Source: a bacterium
Lineage (GTDB): Bacteria > Bacillota > Clostridia > Lachnospirales > Lachnospiraceae
Direction: 5' to 3'
Length of the DNA: 39,832 bases
Assembly (NCBI GenBank): GCA_023666335.1
Contig: JAMPCE010000019.1
Coordinates: forward strand, 1 to 39,832
A program made the translations under genes and the position numbers. Shown one piece after another: positions 9,719 through 19,879 of this stretch. The number at the start of each line of letters is the position of its first letter. Position 1 is the stretch's first letter. The notes beneath the pieces were generated by a model that worked only from the letters and a program-made list of their open reading frames with translations, was not told the origin of the DNA and searched no databases.

Positions 9719-10252
9719 ATGAAAAAAATTCTTCAAAACGAAGTAGTATCTTCCCTTATCATGGTCGTCCTTGGCATTGTTTTGATGGTTTGGCCGGGAG
9801 AGACTATGGATATTGCCTGTATGGTAATCGGCTGTAGTCTTATCATTGCAGGCGTTATAGGCTTAATCGTTCTTTTTATCAGTCAAAAGAAAAACGAGGA
9901 AAAGAATATCAGCAAAGACAGTGTTATTACTACCCTGAAATCTGTTATTATCATAATAGTAGGCATTGTTTTGATTGCAAAAATGAGAACCATCGTTTCC
10001 ATTTTGCCTTTTATCATTGGAATACTTATCATTATCAACAGCGCAGTAAACATCATTCAAACCATACTGAACAAAAGTCAAAACAGCAAATGGATCGTTT
10101 CGCTCATTGCCAGCCTTGTGACCGCTATCATCGGGATTCTCATGGCAGTGAATCCTTTTGGCGCTGCGATCTCTCAGATTTTCATCATGGGACTTGGTCT
10201 TACATTCGGCGGAATAAGCAACCTGATGAATGGTCTGATTATCAGGAAATAA
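9719..10252 (+). CDS. DUF308/HdeD-like membrane protein
   Basis: A 177-residue, very hydrophobic protein with six predicted membrane helices arranged as three pairs, the layout of the HdeD/DUF308 family (for example SLIMVVLGIVLMVWPGETMD near the start and IIGILMAVNPFGAAISQIF near the end). HdeD is linked to acid resistance in enterobacteria; the role in Firmicutes is unknown to me. AAAAAGGAG precedes the start. The gene appears richer in A+T than its neighbours, which may reflect a separate origin or membrane-protein codon content. It is inserted between the sugar symporter and the second GH3, so it is probably co-transcribed with them. Confidence 0.8.
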   Translation: MKKILQNEVVSSLIMVVLGIVLMVWPGETMDIACMVIGCSLIIAGVIGLIVLFISQKKNEEKNISKDSVITTLKSVIIIIVGIVLIAKMRTIVSILPFIIGILIIINSAVNIIQTILNKSQNSKWIVSLIASLVTAIIGILMAVNPFGAAISQIFIMGLGLTFGGISNLMNGLIIRK

Positions 10253-10281
10253 TACCATAATTGGAGGCGGAAGAGAATATC

Positions 10282-12609
10282 ATGAAAAAAGAATCGATTC
10301 TCACAACATTGCGTCCGGAGGAAAAGGCGAAGCTGCTTTCCGGACGGGATTTCTGGCATACGGAAGACTGCGAACGCCTTGGACTTCCCGGCATCATGCT
10401 CAGTGACGGTCCTCATGGTCTCCGTAAACAAGGCGTTGCCGGGGATCACCTCGGTATTGCGGCCTCTATCCCCGCAACCTGTTTTCCTACGGCCTCCGCT
10501 TCCGCCTGTTCCTTTGACACGGACCTTTTAGAACGAATGGGAAAAGCCTTGGGCGAGGAGTGCCGGAAAGAAGATGTTGCAGTCCTCCTAGGTCCCGGCG
10601 TCAACATTAAGAGAAATCCACTCTGCGGCCGCAATTTTGAGTATTTTTCAGAAGACCCGTTCCTTGCCGGCAAACTGGCTGCCGCATGGATCCGCGGCGT
10701 TCAGAGTCAAGGGGTAGGAACCAGCATCAAGCACTTCGCTGCAAATAATCAGGAAAAGCAGCGCATGTGGGAAGATTCCGTGGTTGATGAGCGTGCCCTG
10801 CGCGAAATCTATCTGAAAGCGTTTGAAATCGCAGTAAAGGAAGCGCAGCCCTGGACAATCATGACTGCCTACAATCGCCTGAACGGTACATTCTGCGCTC
10901 AAAACAAGTGGCTTATGGAAGATGTTGCCAGAAACGAGTGGGGATTTGACGGATTATTTGTTACTGACTGGGGCGCTATGAGCGACCCGGTAGAGTCTTT
11001 CCGCAACGGTCTGGATTTGGAGATGCCGGGAACCTGTAAGGGTACTGACAGAGAACTGCTCCGGGCAGTACAGGACGGCGTATTGGCGGAAGCTGACATT
11101 GACAGAGCCGCCGCCAACGTACTGAAACTTCTGGAACAATCTGCGCAGCGAAACAGCATTCCTTTTACCTGCGACATGGACGCACACAGTGAACTGGCAA
11201 GAGAAGTCGCCCAGCAATCCGCCGTGCTGCTAAAGAACAGCGGACTTCTGCCGATTAAGCCGGACGCAAAGCCGGCAGTCATCGGCGCAATGGCGAAATT
11301 CCCCAGATATCAGGGCGCCGGTTCCAGCAAGATTTGTCCCCATAGTCTGGACAGTTTCTGTCAGGCTCTGGAAGACGCCCATGTTTCTTTTGACTATGCT
11401 GACGGATACCGTCAGGACTCTGTGGAACCGGATGCGCAGATGATACGCGAGGCTGTCAAAACAGCCCGCGGTAAAGAAGTCGTGCTGGTATTCGCCGGAT
11501 TGCCGGACATTGCCGAAAGCGAGGGCTATGACCGTGAGCACATGGAACTTCCACCGGCACATAACGCATTGATCGAAGCATTGGCAGAGGTAAACCCCAA
11601 TATTGTGGTCATTCTGCAAGGCGGCAGTCCGATGGTTCTTCCCTGGGCAAAAAAAGTGCAAAGCATCCTTCTGATGTACCTGTCCGGTCAGCAAGGCGGA
11701 CACGCTGCATGGAATCTGCTCTCCGGAAAGGTGTGTCCGGAAGGCAAACTTGCAGAGACATGGCCCCTTTCCATAGAGGATACGCCCAACCACAGCACGT
11801 TTGCATCCGGAGATGAGCATGTTCAGTATCGGGAAAGCATCTATGTAGGCTATCGGTACTACGATACGGTAAGTAAAAATGTCGCATATCCTTTTGGCTA
11901 CGGGCTTTCCTATACAACTTTTGATTATCGGGAGTTACAGATCAGCGGAAAAACCGTTAGCTGTACTGTGAAAAACACGGGCAGCTTTTTCGGCGGAGAA
12001 GCGGTGCAGGTGTATCTTTCCCTGCCGGATTCAAAGGTGTTCCGTGCTCAGAAAGAATTGAAAGCTTTCCAAAAAGTGCATCTTGCACCAAATGAAGAAA
12101 TCCGCGTCACCTTTGAATTGACCGAGGATGCGTTCTCCTGGTTCGATCCCAGAAGCAGATCCTGGAACATGGAATCCGGAACATATCAGGTTCAGGTCGG
12201 TTCCTCAAGCCGTGACATTCGTTTGTCCGGAGAGATTCCTATACATGAGGGCGTGACGCCGGAAACATTATCCTATGCTGTAGAAACTGCCAAACAGGAA
12301 GACTTCGAGAAACTTTTGGGGCACCCGATTCCGAACGATACGCCCCGTCGTCCTTTTACCAAGGATTCTCTGCTGCTCCATACAACAGACTCTTTTCTCG
12401 GCAGATTGATACTGCCCATCGGCAGCAAAACTGCCGCTAAGGAAATGGGCGGCACGCCACAGGCTGTCAGAATGGCAAGAGAAACCATGGAATCCATGCC
12501 GATCCGCGGTCTCAGTATGGGCGGTGGAACGCGTAATGTCATTTATGGTCTCGTGGAAATTTTTAACGGGCATCTGTTCAAGGGACTTAAAAAAATGTTG
12601 AAGAAATAA
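10282..12609 (+). CDS. Glycoside hydrolase family 3 (beta-glucosidase type)
   Basis: A 775-residue GH3 enzyme of the beta-glucosidase type. The barrel carries GPGVNIKRNPLCGRNFEYFS, KHFAANNQE and the nucleophile Asp229 in FVTDWGAMSD. The sandwich domain begins near SAVLLKNSGLLP and the FnIII-like domain after YPFGYGLSYTTFDY. After the FnIII domain there is a further ~110-residue tail (about residues 665-775) ending in basic residues GLKKMLKK; its role is unknown. The ATG with GGAGGCGG 11 nt upstream is preferred to the TTG 21 nt earlier. It is the last plus-strand gene of cluster 1 and is followed by a terminator. Probable substrates are beta-linked gluco-oligosaccharides or plant glycosides. 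Confidence 0.9.
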   Translation: MKKESILTTLRPEEKAKLLSGRDFWHTEDCERLGLPGIMLSDGPHGLRKQGVAGDHLGIAASIPATCFPTASASACSFDTDLLERMGKALGEECRKEDVAVLLGPGVNIKRNPLCGRNFEYFSEDPFLAGKLAAAWIRGVQSQGVGTSIKHFAANNQEKQRMWEDSVVDERALREIYLKAFEIAVKEAQPWTIMTAYNRLNGTFCAQNKWLMEDVARNEWGFDGLFVTDWGAMSDPVESFRNGLDLEMPGTCKGTDRELLRAVQDGVLAEADIDRAAANVLKLLEQSAQRNSIPFTCDMDAHSELAREVAQQSAVLLKNSGLLPIKPDAKPAVIGAMAKFPRYQGAGSSKICPHSLDSFCQALEDAHVSFDYADGYRQDSVEPDAQMIREAVKTARGKEVVLVFAGLPDIAESEGYDREHMELPPAHNALIEALAEVNPNIVVILQGGSPMVLPWAKKVQSILLMYLSGQQGGHAAWNLLSGKVCPEGKLAETWPLSIEDTPNHSTFASGDEHVQYRESIYVGYRYYDTVSKNVAYPFGYGLSYTTFDYRELQISGKTVSCTVKNTGSFFGGEAVQVYLSLPDSKVFRAQKELKAFQKVHLAPNEEIRVTFELTEDAFSWFDPRSRSWNMESGTYQVQVGSSSRDIRLSGEIPIHEGVTPETLSYAVETAKQEDFEKLLGHPIPNDTPRRPFTKDSLLLHTTDSFLGRLILPIGSKTAAKEMGGTPQAVRMARETMESMPIRGLSMGGGTRNVIYGLVEIFNGHLFKGLKKMLKK

Positions 12610-12634
12610 TTCTCGTTTTATCTTTTATATGACA

Positions 12635-12676
12635 GTAAAAAGAACCCGCCCTCAAGCAAGCTTGGAACGGGTTCTT
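12635..12676. terminator. Bidirectional terminator between GH3 and groEL
   Basis: A 9-bp perfect stem, AAGAACCCG paired with CGGGTTCTT, lies between the convergent GH3 and groEL genes. Read on the minus strand it ends in a run of five T residues, so it is strongest for groEL; on plus it is followed by TTTATT and could also stop GH3 transcription. Confidence 0.8.
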
Positions 12677-12708
12677 TATTCGCGTCTGTTGCGCCGTGGC
12701 TTAGTACG

Positions 12709-14639
<1,931 letters not shown>

Positions 14640-14689
14640 GATGATTGCCTCCTTCTTTGTATATGATGTCTTTCTTTTACTTTGATTTG

Positions 14690-14716
14690 TTAGCACTCAC
14701 TACCATCGAGTGCTAA
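14690..14716 (-). promoter_or_regulatory. CIRCE operator (HrcA-binding site)
   Basis: A perfect copy of the consensus inverted repeat TTAGCACTC-N9-GAGTGCTAA. It lies just downstream of the predicted transcription start of groES, the normal place for HrcA repression of heat-shock operons in Firmicutes. Confidence 0.97.
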
Positions 14717-14727
14717 CGCTAGAACAT

Positions 14728-14756
14728 ATATTAGTCATATATGCGGGGGTTTGCAA
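14728..14756 (-). promoter_or_regulatory. groESL promoter
   Basis: A -35 TTGCAA and a -10 TAATAT with a 17-bp spacer read toward groES. The implied start of transcription is about 5 nt before CIRCE, so HrcA would block initiation or early elongation. Confidence 0.85.
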
Positions 14757-14877
14757 ATTGTTTCACAGCCGTATATATGACTTTTCCTCGATTTCCCTCT
14801 TATTTTCTCTCGTTTTCTCGCATTATCTCGTTTTTATCCATAATCAGGGATTTTATACTTATTTTATAAATCGCCGC
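14757..14877. other. Intergenic spacer with CTCG/TTTT-rich low-complexity stretch
   Basis: Between the groES promoter and the end of the GGDEF-like gene the plus strand carries several imperfect repeats of a TTTTCTCG-type word. No hairpin terminator, ORF with a ribosome site, or known RNA was recognised here. Confidence 0.4.
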
Positions 14878-15810
14878 TCAAGACTGCAACCCGTGTTCCA
14901 GCCGTTCCCGGTAGCCCGGCGCATTTTTCAGTTCAAATTTATTGTTGAACATCTCGTATTCCGCATCCGGCAGCTTATCCGCCAGCCGCTCTTCAACATT
15001 GCGCTTATAGACCAGACCGCACGCCACGGAGGGCGCAAGGATATCGTCCTCAAAAGTCTGGCATGCCCGCTTTACCCGCCAGCAGTAATCCTCCGCTTCG
15101 CCGTCCTCCGCCATCGGGATCAGCACAATGAAGACGTCGCCGTCCACGCGGCCGATCACATAGTCGGGCTTCTTTTCCTGCTTTAAGATATCGACGATCG
15201 TACAGATCAGCCGATCGCTCTCCTCGTCGCCAAAATGATCGTTCACAAACTTCCAGTCGTTGATATTGAAATTGATGACCGCGACAGGCACGACCTCGGC
15301 TCTGTCGATCACCCGCATCCGTTCCTCAAAATAGACCTTATTATACACGCCCGTGAGCGCGTCCTCGTTCTCTCCTCTGGCAGTCTGCACATGCCGGGCG
15401 CCCACCTTATCCTCCAATTCATCCGCATAGATTGCCGATTCCCTGTGGAGATAAGCCTCCTCGCCCCAATGGGACAGCATATGGGCAAACGCGTCGAGAA
15501 GCTTCTCCGCCTCCTTACGCTTTTCCGCCGCGACCCCCTCCGTCTTTGCATAGAGATGGGCAACGGTGCGCCCGTAGACCCTGATCTTTCTGCCCGGCTC
15601 TCCCACCACATCCGGCGTAAAGCCCGCGAAATTCCCCACGGACACCACCTTTTCCCCGTGCCGTTCCGTGAGGAGCGCCTCGATCCCGCTCAAGGCATGG
15701 AGCGCCCGCATACTCTCCGCAATGGCGTCGATCTGGTAGAGATGATCCATGCCGTAATTTTTTACGTTGTCTTTGATCCGCTGTTCAAAAGGAACCGCCT
15801 TATAGTTCAT
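14878..15810 (-). CDS. Degenerate GGDEF-domain protein
   Basis: A 310-residue soluble protein. The C-terminal half aligns with a GGDEF (diguanylate cyclase) domain: DALTGVYNKVYFEERM at 150-165, the region FNINDWKFVND at 181-191 and GRVDGDVFIVL at 220-230. The signature GGDEF is replaced by DGDVF, and both acids of the usual LDID metal site are asparagines (182 and 184), so catalysis is unlikely. The N-terminal ~140 residues resemble small-molecule sensor domains of the PocR/GAF kind, but this is only a visual impression. It may act as a binding or interaction module in signalling. The gene is a single unit with its own promoter. Confidence 0.8.
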   Translation of the reverse strand: MNYKAVPFEQRIKDNVKNYGMDHLYQIDAIAESMRALHALSGIEALLTERHGEKVVSVGNFAGFTPDVVGEPGRKIRVYGRTVAHLYAKTEGVAAEKRKEAEKLLDAFAHMLSHWGEEAYLHRESAIYADELEDKVGARHVQTARGENEDALTGVYNKVYFEERMRVIDRAEVVPVAVINFNINDWKFVNDHFGDEESDRLICTIVDILKQEKKPDYVIGRVDGDVFIVLIPMAEDGEAEDYCWRVKRACQTFEDDILAPSVACGLVYKRNVEERLADKLPDAEYEMFNNKFELKNAPGYRERLEHGLQS

Positions 15811-15855
15811 GCCCGTTTTTCTCCTATCCCCGTTTTCCGAAAGAAATATAGATTC

Positions 15856-15884
15856 AGTATACCTTTTTTCACGGGGTTTGTCTA
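15856..15884 (-). promoter_or_regulatory. Promoter of the GGDEF-like gene
   Basis: A -35 TAGACA and -10 TATACT with a 17-bp spacer lie about 50 nt upstream of the ATG on the minus strand. Confidence 0.65.
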
Positions 15885-15911
15885 GGGACAGCGGAATGTC
15901 TTTGCGATTTT

Positions 15912-17069
15912 CTACGGCTTCCCGGCAAAGATCCGGCGCAGTTCCTCCAGCAGATCCTCTCCGTCCTCGATTCCCACGGAAAGCCGCAGCGTCCGCTCCG
16001 TAATGCCGTTTTTCAGGCGCACTTCCTCCGGCACATCCGCATGGGTCTGGGTCATCGGATAGGTGATGAGCGTCTCCACGCCGCCCAGACTTTCCGCAAA
16101 GCGGATCAGGCGCACTTTTTCCAAAATGAAATGCGCAAGTTCCCGGCTCTCCACCTGAAAGGTCAGCATTGCCCCGAAGCCTCTGCTCTGCCGTCTCATG
16201 ATCTCATAGCCGGGGTGGGCGGGCAGCCCCGGATAGAGCACCTGCGTCACAGCCTCCTGCGTTTCCAGCCATTTTGCAAGGAGCAGCGCGTTTTCCTGCG
16301 CCTTTTCCATGCGGATCCCCAGCGTCTTGATCCCCCGCAGGATTAGCCAGCTGTCAAAGGGCGCAAGCCCCGCGCCTGTGGTCTTTACAAGAAACCGCAG
16401 CCGCTCCCTGATGTCTTCCCTGTTCGTCACAAGGAAGCCCGCCAGCGTATCATTGTGCCCGCCCAGATATTTTGTCCCGCTGTGGACGACGATATCCGCG
16501 CCCAGTTCCAGCGGATTCTGAAAATACGGGGACAGAAACGTATTGTCAACGATCAGGAGGATGCCCCGCTCTCTGGTCAGCTTTGCCAGCGCCGCGATAT
16601 CCGTCACATGCATCATCGGATTCGTCGGCGTCTCGATATAGACGGCTTTCGTGTTCTTCCGGATACAGGATGCGACATCTTCTTTATAACAGTCCAGAGC
16701 GGTAAAGGCGATCCCGTTCTTTTGCGAGACATTCTGAAACAGGCGGGTGCTGCCGCCGTACAGATCCGCATCCACGATCAGATGATCGCCCGGCGCAAAC
16801 AGCTCCATCAGAAGCGTTATCGCCGCCATGCCGGAAGAGAGCGCGAGCGAGTCTATGCCTTTTTCCAGAGAAGCTACGACCTTTTCCAACTGCTCTCTGG
16901 TCGGGTTCTGCAAACGGCTGTAATCGTACCCTGTGCTCTGTCCCACGCCCGGGTGCGCATAGGTCGCCGTCTGATAGATGGGAAAGCTGACCGCGCCGTA
17001 ATGGTCAAACGTTCCTTCCTCCGTCTCCAGATGGAGACATTTTGTGCCGATTCCTCTTTCTCTTGCCAT
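15912..17069 (-). CDS. Trans-sulfuration enzyme (cystathionine gamma-synthase/lyase family)
   Basis: A 385-residue fold-type I PLP enzyme of the Cys/Met metabolism family. Visible landmarks are YDYSRLQNPTRE (49-60), SSGMAAI (78-84), Asp175 in IVDNTF that pairs with the pyridine nitrogen, and the Schiff-base Lys200 in HSGTKYLGGH. Members interconvert O-acyl-homoserine, cysteine, cystathionine and homocysteine; gamma-synthase, gamma-lyase and beta-lyase cannot be separated by sequence inspection alone. The second ATG of an ATGATG pair gives the best spacing (5 nt) to GGGAGGG; an upstream ATG would add eight residues. Single gene with a consensus promoter and a ~100-nt leader. Confidence 0.9.
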   Translation of the reverse strand: MARERGIGTKCLHLETEEGTFDHYGAVSFPIYQTATYAHPGVGQSTGYDYSRLQNPTREQLEKVVASLEKGIDSLALSSGMAAITLLMELFAPGDHLIVDADLYGGSTRLFQNVSQKNGIAFTALDCYKEDVASCIRKNTKAVYIETPTNPMMHVTDIAALAKLTRERGILLIVDNTFLSPYFQNPLELGADIVVHSGTKYLGGHNDTLAGFLVTNREDIRERLRFLVKTTGAGLAPFDSWLILRGIKTLGIRMEKAQENALLLAKWLETQEAVTQVLYPGLPAHPGYEIMRRQSRGFGAMLTFQVESRELAHFILEKVRLIRFAESLGGVETLITYPMTQTHADVPEEVRLKNGITERTLRLSVGIEDGEDLLEELRRIFAGKP

Positions 17070-17139
17070 CATACCCTCCCTTGTCAGAGTCATTTACCGC
17101 ACGCTCTTTTCAAGCGCGTCTGTTCCGCTCTGTACATTT

Positions 17140-17156
17140 CATATATTTCCTATATG
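17140..17156. repeat. Inverted repeat in the leader of the trans-sulfuration gene
   Basis: CATATA and TATATG form a perfect 6-bp inverted repeat with a 5-nt centre, 15-30 nt downstream of the predicted transcription start. It could be an operator for a cysteine/methionine regulator, or chance in AT-rich DNA. Confidence 0.35.
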
Positions 17157-17178
17157 TTTACTATGATTTTATATTGCA

Positions 17179-17207
17179 ATCATACAATTTGTTCCCGCAT
17201 CTGTCAA
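17179..17207 (-). promoter_or_regulatory. Promoter of the trans-sulfuration gene
   Basis: Near-consensus sigma-A promoter: -35 TTGACA, 17-bp spacer, -10 TATGAT, read on the minus strand. It lies just after the end of the cobalamin operon. Confidence 0.85.
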
Positions 17208-17228
17208 TAGGTTTTTCCAAAAACTTCT

Positions 17229-17471
17229 TTACGCTTTCAGGATCCGCATGATCGCATCGTAATGTTCGGGCTGATGGGGAAAGGTACAGTTTGTGCAGTC
17301 CTTTATCTTCTTTCCGCCTTTTTCCAGATAGGAAGGGTTCCCCGGGCAGTTCTCTCTTCCATACAACGGGCAATAGCAGAACAAGCAGTTAAAATCCGCC
17401 AGACCCTTGTGGCAGGGAAAATACTGGCAGCTTGTGTTTTCAAAAAATCGGGATGAATGTTCCATGCTCAT
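17229..17471 (-). CDS. Small cysteine-rich protein
   Basis: An 80-residue protein with eight cysteines at 15, 20, 29, 32, 34, 42, 59 and 62, giving the patterns CX4C, CXXCXC and CXXC. It resembles the 'cysteine-rich small domain' family, probable metal- or cluster-binding proteins often found with cobalamin genes in anaerobes. The start is the ATG preceded by CGGAG at 5 nt; a longer frame of 12 more codons overlaps the previous gene region without a ribosome site. It follows the PduO-like gene by about 40 bp on the same strand and is probably the last gene of the B12-riboswitch operon. No function is established by sequence alone. Confidence 0.8.
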   Translation of the reverse strand: MSMEHSSRFFENTSCQYFPCHKGLADFNCLFCYCPLYGRENCPGNPSYLEKGGKKIKDCTNCTFPHQPEHYDAIMRILKA

Positions 17472-17513
17472 TTTTCTCCGTTTAGAAGCATTCTTTGCCG
17501 ACAGCACGGCTTT

Positions 17514-18029
17514 TCAGCGGTAATTCCGGCTGCGATAACCGCGCTCCTCCACGCCTTCCAGAGCGTTCAGCTTAAGCGCCAGCAAAAAGAAATACCCCGA
17601 AAGCAGATTGCAGAGATCCAAAAGTCTCTCAGGGACCTCATGTCCCCGATGCAGACAGCGGTACAAAAGCCGCACCAGACATTTCGCCCTGACCCGCAGA
17701 AGATGTGCCGTACACGCGCTTTCACAGCCGCAGGGCAGCACAAACCCATGCACCGTGCTCTCCGCCTGCATCCTGTCCACCATAGCCGCGAGACGTTTCG
17801 TCTCTTCCTCCGTCACCGTAAGCGACGTGCGCAAGGTCGGATTGATATGGTAGATCAGCTCACAGATCCACACAAGCTCCTCCTGTAGGTTCCGCTCCGC
17901 TACCTGACTCCGCAAAAGTCCCGTGCCGCTTGCAAGCTCATCCGTGAGCAGTTCAAAATCACAGCGCAGATCATCGTCCGCATCACACAAAAATGGATAT
18001 GCCTCATAAGGGCTTCTGTAAAGCGCCAT
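17514..18029 (-). CDS. Divergent PduO-like corrinoid adenosyltransferase homologue
   Basis: A 171-residue helical protein. Its second half follows the order of the PduO-type ATP:cob(I)alamin adenosyltransferase: VTEEETKRLAAMVDRM (72-87), FVLPCG (96-101), an arginine-rich helix HLLRVRAKCLVR (109-120) and NLLSGYFFLLALKLN (141-155). The N-terminal ATP-binding motif of that family (GDxGxT type) is missing and the usual NxLSD reads NLLSG, so activity is uncertain. It has nine cysteines, three clustered as CGCESAC at 100-106. GAGGAGAG precedes the start, 12 bp after the ABC ATPase gene. Its place under a B12 riboswitch supports a job in handling or converting corrinoids; it may bind rather than adenosylate. 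Confidence 0.75.
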   Translation of the reverse strand: MALYRSPYEAYPFLCDADDDLRCDFELLTDELASGTGLLRSQVAERNLQEELVWICELIYHINPTLRTSLTVTEEETKRLAAMVDRMQAESTVHGFVLPCGCESACTAHLLRVRAKCLVRLLYRCLHRGHEVPERLLDLCNLLSGYFFLLALKLNALEGVEERGYRSRNYR

Positions 18030-18041
18030 TTTCTCTCCTCC

Positions 18042-18806
18042 TCATCCCCACCTGCCATGCAGGGTCTTCATATAACGGCGTACATCCATATCATAGAGTC
18101 CATCCAAAAGACTAAGATCCAGTTCTTTTGCCGGACCGCAGGCAAGCGCGCTTCCCCGATCGAGCAAAAGCACCGAGTCCGCAAAGGAAAGCGCCAGACT
18201 GATATCGTGGAACACACCCACGATACACCGCTCTCCCCTTGCCGTCCACTCCCGCAGGCTCTCGATCAGTTCCGCCTGCGCCCGCAGGTCCAGATGATTC
18301 GCAGGCTCGTCCAAAAGAATGATCTTCGGATCCTGTGCGAAGACTCTGGCTAAAAACACCCGCTGGAGCTGCCCGCCGGAAAGTTTTGTCACCATCTCCT
18401 CCCGAAGCTCCCATGCGTCTGCAAGGCGCAGGGCTTCCTCCACCGCCGCGCGGTCAGCCTCCGTCTCCGCAGGAAAGAATCCGGACTGATGGGCATAGCG
18501 CCCCAGCATGACCGCCTCATACACGGTATAGGCAAAAGCCGCCTGCGAAAACTGACTCATCAGAGCGATCTTTTTTGCACGCTGTTTCGTAGTCTCTCCA
18601 TCCAGCGAAAGACCGTCCGCTTCCACACGTCCCTCGCTGGAAAGCACGCCTGCAAGCGCCCGCAAAAGCGTGGTCTTACCGCAGCCGTTCGGTCCGAGGA
18701 TACACAGTTTTTCTCCCGCCTCCACCCGAAAAGACAGATCATGGATGATCGGCGTTTTCCCGTAACCGCATGATAAATGTTCCACCGCAAGCATCGTTTT
18801 GTTCAT
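18042..18806 (-). CDS. Cobalamin/iron-type ABC transporter ATPase (BtuD/FecE-like)
   Basis: A 254-residue ATPase with Walker A GPNGCGKTTLL (near residue 40), the signature LSGGQLQRVFLARVFAQDP, Walker B IILLDEP followed by ANHLD, and the switch histidine in GVFHDISLAL. This is the cytoplasmic engine of a FecCD/BtuCD-type importer. The upstream permease and binding protein and the B12 riboswitch in the leader point to cobalamin or cobinamide. GAGGAT precedes the start; a 50-bp gap separates it from the permease gene. Confidence 0.92.
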   Translation of the reverse strand: MNKTMLAVEHLSCGYGKTPIIHDLSFRVEAGEKLCILGPNGCGKTTLLRALAGVLSSEGRVEADGLSLDGETTKQRAKKIALMSQFSQAAFAYTVYEAVMLGRYAHQSGFFPAETEADRAAVEEALRLADAWELREEMVTKLSGGQLQRVFLARVFAQDPKIILLDEPANHLDLRAQAELIESLREWTARGERCIVGVFHDISLALSFADSVLLLDRGSALACGPAKELDLSLLDGLYDMDVRRYMKTLHGRWG

Positions 18807-18856
18807 GATCGTATTATCCTCATGTCAAACCATTTTGCAGCATGGCGGCACAAACT

Positions 18857-19879
18857 TCAATCATTCCGCCGTCCCGCAAAAAAAAGGTATAAGAAGAAAG
18901 GCGCGCCAAGCAGCGCCGTGATGGAGCCGATCGGAATCTCATGCGGCGGCGTAAGCGTCCTTGCCGCCAGATCGCACAGGACAAGAAATGTGCCGCCTGC
19001 CAAAGCGCATGCCGGGAGAAGCTTTCTGTGCGCCGCACCGAAAAAACGCCGTACAGCGTGAGGCACAATGAGGTCCACAAAACCGATGATCCCCACGAAA
19101 GCCACCGCCACACCGATGAGCACCGCCACCGCCGTCATCAGTCTCCCTTTGACTCTCCGCAGATCCACACCCATAGCCACAGCCTGTTCCTCCCCGAAAG
19201 TCATCACGTCGAGTTCCTTTGCATAGCGCAGGAAATAAAGACCTGCCAGCAGGACAATCGGCAAAAGCGCCCATACCGCGCTCCACTCCCGCATGGAAAA
19301 ACTGCCGAGCTGCCACAGCTGAATGCGCTGCGCGTAGGACGGCGAAGCAGTAGCAAGCAATGACATCATGGCATTGCAAAACAGCGAGACTACCATGCCC
19401 ACCAGCACGATGGTCACATTGGACATCCCCCGGTCAAGCCTTGCCGAAAGAAACAGTACAAAGAACACCGTACCGAGCGCAAAGCCCAGACTGACGGCGG
19501 GCAGCAGGAAAGCCCTGATCCCCGCCGATGTAAGCCCCAGCACAATAACAAGCGCCGCCCCCAGACCTGCCCCCGAAGAGACGCCCAGACCAAAGGGAGA
19601 TGCCAAAGGATTCTGCAATACGGACTGCATCACGGCGCCGCCCACAGACAGCGCAGCCCCCGTCAAAAATGCTAAAAGAACCCGCGGCAGGCGCATATCC
19701 AGTATCATAACGCTGTAGCTTGCCGGAAGATGCTCCGGCAGCGGTCTCCCCATAAGGCGTTCCGCCAGAATGGCAAGGATATCACCGGGCGGCACGGAAA
19801 CGCTCCCCGCCCCCACGCCAAGGAGCAGGGCACATAGCGCCAGCAGAAGCAGCAGCCCCATTTTTCTGCCCGTACTCAT
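18857..19879 (-). CDS. Cobalamin/iron-type ABC transporter permease (BtuC/FecCD-like)
   Basis: A 340-residue polytopic permease of the FecCD family with about ten membrane helices. Family landmarks are LRLPRVLLAFLTGAALSVGG-like text near residue 60 (here DMRLPRVLLAFLTGAALSVG), NPLASPFGLGVSSGAGLGA, and GFVDLIVPHAVRRFFG near residue 265, followed by HEIPIGSITALLGAPFF at the end. Its ATG overlaps the stop of the binding-protein gene (ATGA), showing translational coupling. It would form the membrane channel for the corrinoid importer. Confidence 0.93.
   Translation of the reverse strand: MSTGRKMGLLLLLALCALLLGVGAGSVSVPPGDILAILAERLMGRPLPEHLPASYSVMILDMRLPRVLLAFLTGAALSVGGAVMQSVLQNPLASPFGLGVSSGAGLGAALVIVLGLTSAGIRAFLLPAVSLGFALGTVFFVLFLSARLDRGMSNVTIVLVGMVVSLFCNAMMSLLATASPSYAQRIQLWQLGSFSMREWSAVWALLPIVLLAGLYFLRYAKELDVMTFGEEQAVAMGVDLRRVKGRLMTAVAVLIGVAVAFVGIIGFVDLIVPHAVRRFFGAAHRKLLPACALAGGTFLVLCDLAARTLTPPHEIPIGSITALLGAPFFLYLFFAGRRND

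Noticed and set aside
17165..17228. GTTTTT/AAAAAC repeat after the cysteine-rich gene as a terminator
   Set aside because: The loop would be only two bases and there is no GC-rich stem.
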